From: Oscillospiraceae bacterium
GTDB lineage: Bacteria; Bacillota_A; Clostridia; Oscillospirales; Oscillospiraceae
Direction: 5' to 3'
Assembly (NCBI GenBank): GCA_017539885.1
Contig: JAFYCC010000041.1
Coordinates: 1 to 16,015 of the forward strand
DNA: 16,015 bases
The stretch's first letter is position 1. Each line of letters starts with the position of its first letter. The notes beneath the pieces were generated by a model, which saw only the letters and a program-made list of their open reading frames with translations, did not search any database and was not told where the DNA came from. The position numbers and the translations under genes were made by a program. This document shows, one piece after another, positions 13,519-16,015 of the stretch.

Positions 13519-14316
13519 ATGGTTCTTAACGAGAAGTATGAACTGCTGAAAAGCATCCTGTCCGAAATGGGGAGCGTTCTCGTCGCATATTCCGCCGGCG
13601 TGGACTCCACGTTCCTGCTCCGTACAGCGCACGACGTGCTCGACAGCAGCTGCGTCGCCGTGACCGCCGCGTCCCCCTTGTCGCCGGAATCCGAACTCCG
13701 TTCCGCCGCCTCCTTCTGCGCGGAATCGGGCATTGAGCATATCCTGTACGCGTTCGACCCCTTCACTGTGGAGCATTTTCCCGAGAATCCGCCGGACCGC
13801 TGCTATTACTGCAAGAGCGCGCTGTTCAGCCGCTTCGTCGCGATTGCCGGGGAGCGCGGACTTGCCTGTGTCGCGGAGGGTTCGAATCTGGACGATACGG
13901 GAGACTACCGTCCCGGCATGCGCGCCGTGCAGGAACAGAAGATCCGGAGTCCCCTGCTGGAAGCCGGCCTTCGCAAATCTGAGATCCGGGAGCTTTCAAA
14001 AGCGCTCGGACTGCAGACCTGGAACAAGCCGTCCTGCGCCTGCCTCGCCTCCCGCTTTCCCTACGGCGATACGATCACGCAGGAAGGACTCGACCGCGTC
14101 GGACGCGCGGAGGAAAAGCTCCGCACACTCGGCTTCACGCAGCTGCGCGTTCGCGTCCACGGTTCTCTGGCAAGGATCGAAGTGCCGACGGCGGAGATGA
14201 AGACGGCGCTCTATAACGCCCAGGAGATCGAAACGAGCCTGCGCGCGCTCGGTTTTCTATATGTCACGCTGGACCTTGGCGGCTTCCGGTCCGGAAGCAT
14301 GAACCGGGCTCTTTGA
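13519..14316 (+). CDS. larE: LarE-type ATP-dependent sulfur transferase
   Basis: 265 residues. LarE inserts sulfur into the pyridinium dicarboxylate precursor of the nickel-pincer cofactor (lactate racemase and relatives). The PP-loop ATPase motif reads SAGVDS (25-30, where SGGVDS is usual). ENPPDRCYYCK gives C95 and C98; EGSNLDDTGDYRPGMRA follows at ~120-136; NKPSCACLASRFPYG places C175 at the position of the sacrificial Cys of the Lactiplantibacillus enzyme (C176), with an extra C173. The three-cysteine pattern (C95, C98, C175) fits the variant that holds an iron-sulfur cluster and can turn over; that assignment is from memory of the family. ATG 13519 is chosen for AAAGGGGC upstream; the frame before it overlaps the promoter. 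No larA, larB or larC is in the window. Confidence 0.92.
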   Translation: MVLNEKYELLKSILSEMGSVLVAYSAGVDSTFLLRTAHDVLDSSCVAVTAASPLSPESELRSAASFCAESGIEHILYAFDPFTVEHFPENPPDRCYYCKSALFSRFVAIAGERGLACVAEGSNLDDTGDYRPGMRAVQEQKIRSPLLEAGLRKSEIRELSKALGLQTWNKPSCACLASRFPYGDTITQEGLDRVGRAEEKLRTLGFTQLRVRVHGSLARIEVPTAEMKTALYNAQEIETSLRALGFLYVTLDLGGFRSGSMNRAL

Positions 14317-14364
14317 ACGAAAAACCGGCGGCAGAGCAAAACGCTCTGCCGCCGGTTTTTCGTT
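14316..14364. terminator. Bidirectional terminator between larE and the PK_C-domain gene
   Basis: Perfect 22-bp stem (14316-14337 with 14343-14364) closed by AAAAC. The core CCGGCGGCAGAGC is flanked by AAAAA / TTTTT, so it works in both directions. It starts at the last base of the larE stop codon. Confidence 0.95.
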
Positions 14365-14370
14365 TTCGGA

Positions 14371-14961
14371 TCAGTTGGCCTTCGCCGCCTGCGGGGGCGT
14401 CAGGTCCCAGGGCTTGCAGATCATCTCGCGCACGACCGTCTCCAGGATCTGGGCTGAATACGCGGGCGTCACCACGAGCGCGGTGTCCACGCCGCGGCCC
14501 GTGCCGCCCATGGCGACGACGTCCTTGCCGTAGCGGATGGCGTCCGCCTCAAGCGCCATAATGGCGCACTCGACAGCGACCTTGGTGCCCATGCCGAACA
14601 TGCGCAGCGTGTCGGCCATGATCTCCAGCGGGCCGTAGCCCTTGTACTTGAAGCTCATGCCGCGCTCGCCGGCGCTGAGCGCATGGCCGGCAGTGACGAC
14701 GATCGCGCCGCGGTCCTCCAGGCTCTTCTTCACCTCGGGCTTCATCTGGTTGATGCCGTTGCCGAGCTTGTGGGAGCAGCCGCGCACGATGACGATCTGG
14801 TTCTTGAAGCCGAGCTCCTGCGCCTGCTTCAGAATCTCCTCCGCGGAGCCGCCGAGGGTGGAGGACGCGACGACGTCGCAGTCCAGCTCGATGGCGCGCT
14901 TGAGCGCGAGGCTGACGCATTCCGTGGTGTGCGCCGGGCCGACCTTGTCAAACAGTACCAT
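14371..14961 (-). CDS. Stand-alone pyruvate kinase C-terminal (alpha/beta) domain protein
   Basis: 196 residues with the fold of the pyruvate-kinase C-terminal domain and nothing of its catalytic barrel (full PK is ~470-590 residues). Visible signatures: HTTECVSLALKRAIELDCD near the start, VVASSTLGGSAEEILKQA, IVVTAGHALSAGERGMSFKY, and GGTGRGVDTALVVTPA near the end. In pyruvate kinase this domain contributes to the subunit interface and allosteric effector site; stand-alone copies are widespread in Clostridia with no settled function. ATG 14961 has GGAGG 8 nt upstream; the upstream in-frame ATG at 14997 falls within the promoter -10 and is rejected. It is convergent with larE across a shared terminator. 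It is not a truncated pyruvate kinase here, since it has its own promoter and ribosome binding site. Confidence 0.88.
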   Translation of the reverse strand: MVLFDKVGPAHTTECVSLALKRAIELDCDVVASSTLGGSAEEILKQAQELGFKNQIVIVRGCSHKLGNGINQMKPEVKKSLEDRGAIVVTAGHALSAGERGMSFKYKGYGPLEIMADTLRMFGMGTKVAVECAIMALEADAIRYGKDVVAMGGTGRGVDTALVVTPAYSAQILETVVREMICKPWDLTPPQAAKAN

Positions 14962-14995
14962 TGGGGATTCCTCCTTATTATTATTCTTTGGGTTC

Positions 14996-15025
14996 ATAAT
15001 ATATCAGGAGGTCCCATTCCGTCAA
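14996..15025 (-). promoter_or_regulatory. Promoter of the PK_C-domain gene
   Basis: Minus strand: -35 TTGACG (15020-15025), 18-bp spacer, -10 TATTAT (14996-15001). A run of six T precedes the -35 box, directly behind CGGGCCCG, which may serve as a weak terminator for the upstream DUF4179 gene. Confidence 0.65.
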
Positions 15026-15046
15026 GAAAAAACGGGCCCGCGTCCG

Positions 15047-16015
15047 TCATTGAAGCGGAAAAGTCACCTGCCAGTCCCCTTCCGTGAGTACGGAGCATGT
15101 CGTGAAAGAACCGCAGAGAAGATATTCCTCCAGTTCACCGCGCTCCACGTCGAACACGTAATCCTCATAGCTTCCGCTGTGCGACTCGTCCCAGGCCGAT
15201 ACGGTGCTTGTGCATTCAATCACCTTTCCCTGCGCATCGCGAAGATACAGGAAGCCGTGATTGTCCGTCTCCGCGATATCGTCATAATGTGCCTGTACGC
15301 GGAGCTTCCCGTTTACAAATCCGGCAGCCGTGATCTGCACACCCTCCACCGGCGAGAAGCTCTCACCCGGTACCGGCTTGAGGAGCACGGTCTGTTCCGC
15401 CTCCGTGCCGCTGCCGCCGCGCAGCTGCGGATCCGTCATAAGCTCAGGTTCACCGTCGGGTACGGAAAGTTTCCTCGTCATGTCGGTGTAGCGCTTATCG
15501 CTGAGAAAGCGGGTCGCGCCGAAAGTGACCTTGCCCGAGCTGATCTCTCTGTCGTCCGTCCTGTTGATGGTGATGAGAAACGCAGCGGACTTCGTCTCCT
15601 CATCATAGCCGACCATCTCACAGCTCGCGGAACTGTCGAACGGCCGCCGGATGCTGTAGCTGTCGAAAAGATCCGTCGTCTCGTCCACTCTGTCCTCTTC
15701 CACATCGTGCAGAAGGACCAGCATCGTTGCGCTCGAACCTTCCACGGAAGCGCCTTCGACCTCCATGATGATCCCGTTGTCCTCGCAGGACGTGCGCACC
15801 GGCTTGAGGCTCTGCGCCACGGCGGGCGATACGCTGTACAGGAGATCATACGCATTCCCGACGTTCGCCGCGGCCAGCGCGGACACGCCGAGCAGCCCGC
15901 AGAGCACGGCTGCGGCCGCGACCATTGCGATGCGGCGCAGCACGCGAGGATGCCTTTCCTTCTCTGTTTCCGTCGTCTGGATAAACCGGTCGTCTATCTG
16001 ACCGATCGCGTCCAG
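15047..16015 (-). CDS. DUF4179-type membrane protein, probable anti-sigma-like factor (5' end beyond the window)
   Basis: 323 residues visible; the frame is open through the right edge, so the true start is past 16015 and the in-frame GTG at 15943 is internal. The visible N-terminal part reads LDAIGQIDDRFIQ, a short helical motif common just before the membrane segment in clostridial proteins of this kind. A single hydrophobic helix (RIAMVAAAAVLCGLLGVSAL) then leads to an outer domain starting NAYDLLYSVSPAVAQSLKPV and DNGIIMEVEGASVEG, which matches the DUF4179 pattern as I know it, with RVDETTDLFDSYSIRRPF after it. Family members often sit beside ECF-type sigma factor genes and are thought to act as anti-sigma factors. 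A sigma gene would be expected just outside the right edge. Function here is inference. Confidence 0.85.
   Translation of the reverse strand: MDAIGQIDDRFIQTTETEKERHPRVLRRIAMVAAAAVLCGLLGVSALAAANVGNAYDLLYSVSPAVAQSLKPVRTSCEDNGIIMEVEGASVEGSSATMLVLLHDVEEDRVDETTDLFDSYSIRRPFDSSASCEMVGYDEETKSAAFLITINRTDDREISSGKVTFGATRFLSDKRYTDMTRKLSVPDGEPELMTDPQLRGGSGTEAEQTVLLKPVPGESFSPVEGVQITAAGFVNGKLRVQAHYDDIAETDNHGFLYLRDAQGKVIECTSTVSAWDESHSGSYEDYVFDVERGELEEYLLCGSFTTCSVLTEGDWQVTFPLQ

Overview
The window looks like a piece of the chromosome of a GC-rich anaerobic member of the Bacillota, most likely a gut-type Clostridium relative. This is inferred from strong AGGAGG-type ribosome binding sites, a DUF4179 membrane protein, a stand-alone pyruvate-kinase C-terminal domain protein, LarE, and ferredoxin-linked flavoenzymes. 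No insertion sequence, phage gene, integrase or CRISPR array was seen. No gene-free stretch exceeds about 300 bases.

Left part (1-2400): the 5' part of murD runs off the left edge on the minus strand. It is divergent from rnpB (RNase P RNA), and each has a 17-bp-spaced promoter. A small metallo-cupin gene faces rnpB across a shared hairpin. Next comes a tRNA-Pro(TGG) gene whose -10 box sits inside a near-perfect palindrome; it is followed by a strong terminator and then a second long hairpin of unknown role.

Middle part (2395-8681), surface and membrane genes: a large M4 (thermolysin-like) lipoprotein protease lies 44 bp downstream of an MFS transporter. Upstream of these is a four-helix membrane protein with a His/Cys metal-site-like tail. 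It is divergent from a DUF937 protein that ends in Gln/Ala/Pro and Gly/Leu-rich tandem repeats.

Right-middle part (8634-13408), the most interesting region: five tightly packed minus-strand genes between a 17-bp-spaced promoter and a 20-bp perfect terminator. In transcription order they encode a DAPG-hydrolase (PhlG)-family protein, a 2x[4Fe-4S] ferredoxin, a fumarate reductase/AprA-like FAD oxidoreductase, an NMO/FabK-type FMN oxidoreductase, and a second PhlG-family protein. By my alignment the last gene keeps all four zinc ligands of PhlG, whereas the first has replaced three. Known PhlG relatives cut a C-C bond beside an aromatic ring (2,4-diacetylphloroglucinol; phloretin in Eubacterium ramulus). 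The cluster therefore reads as a candidate reductive and C-C-hydrolytic pathway for an aromatic or polyketide-like substrate. The substrate is not visible in the sequence.

Right end (13409-16015): larE, with a duplicated -35 region, diverges from this operon. It is separated by a 22-bp perfect hairpin from a convergent stand-alone PK_C-domain protein. Last is a DUF4179 membrane protein (probable anti-sigma-like) that continues past the right edge.
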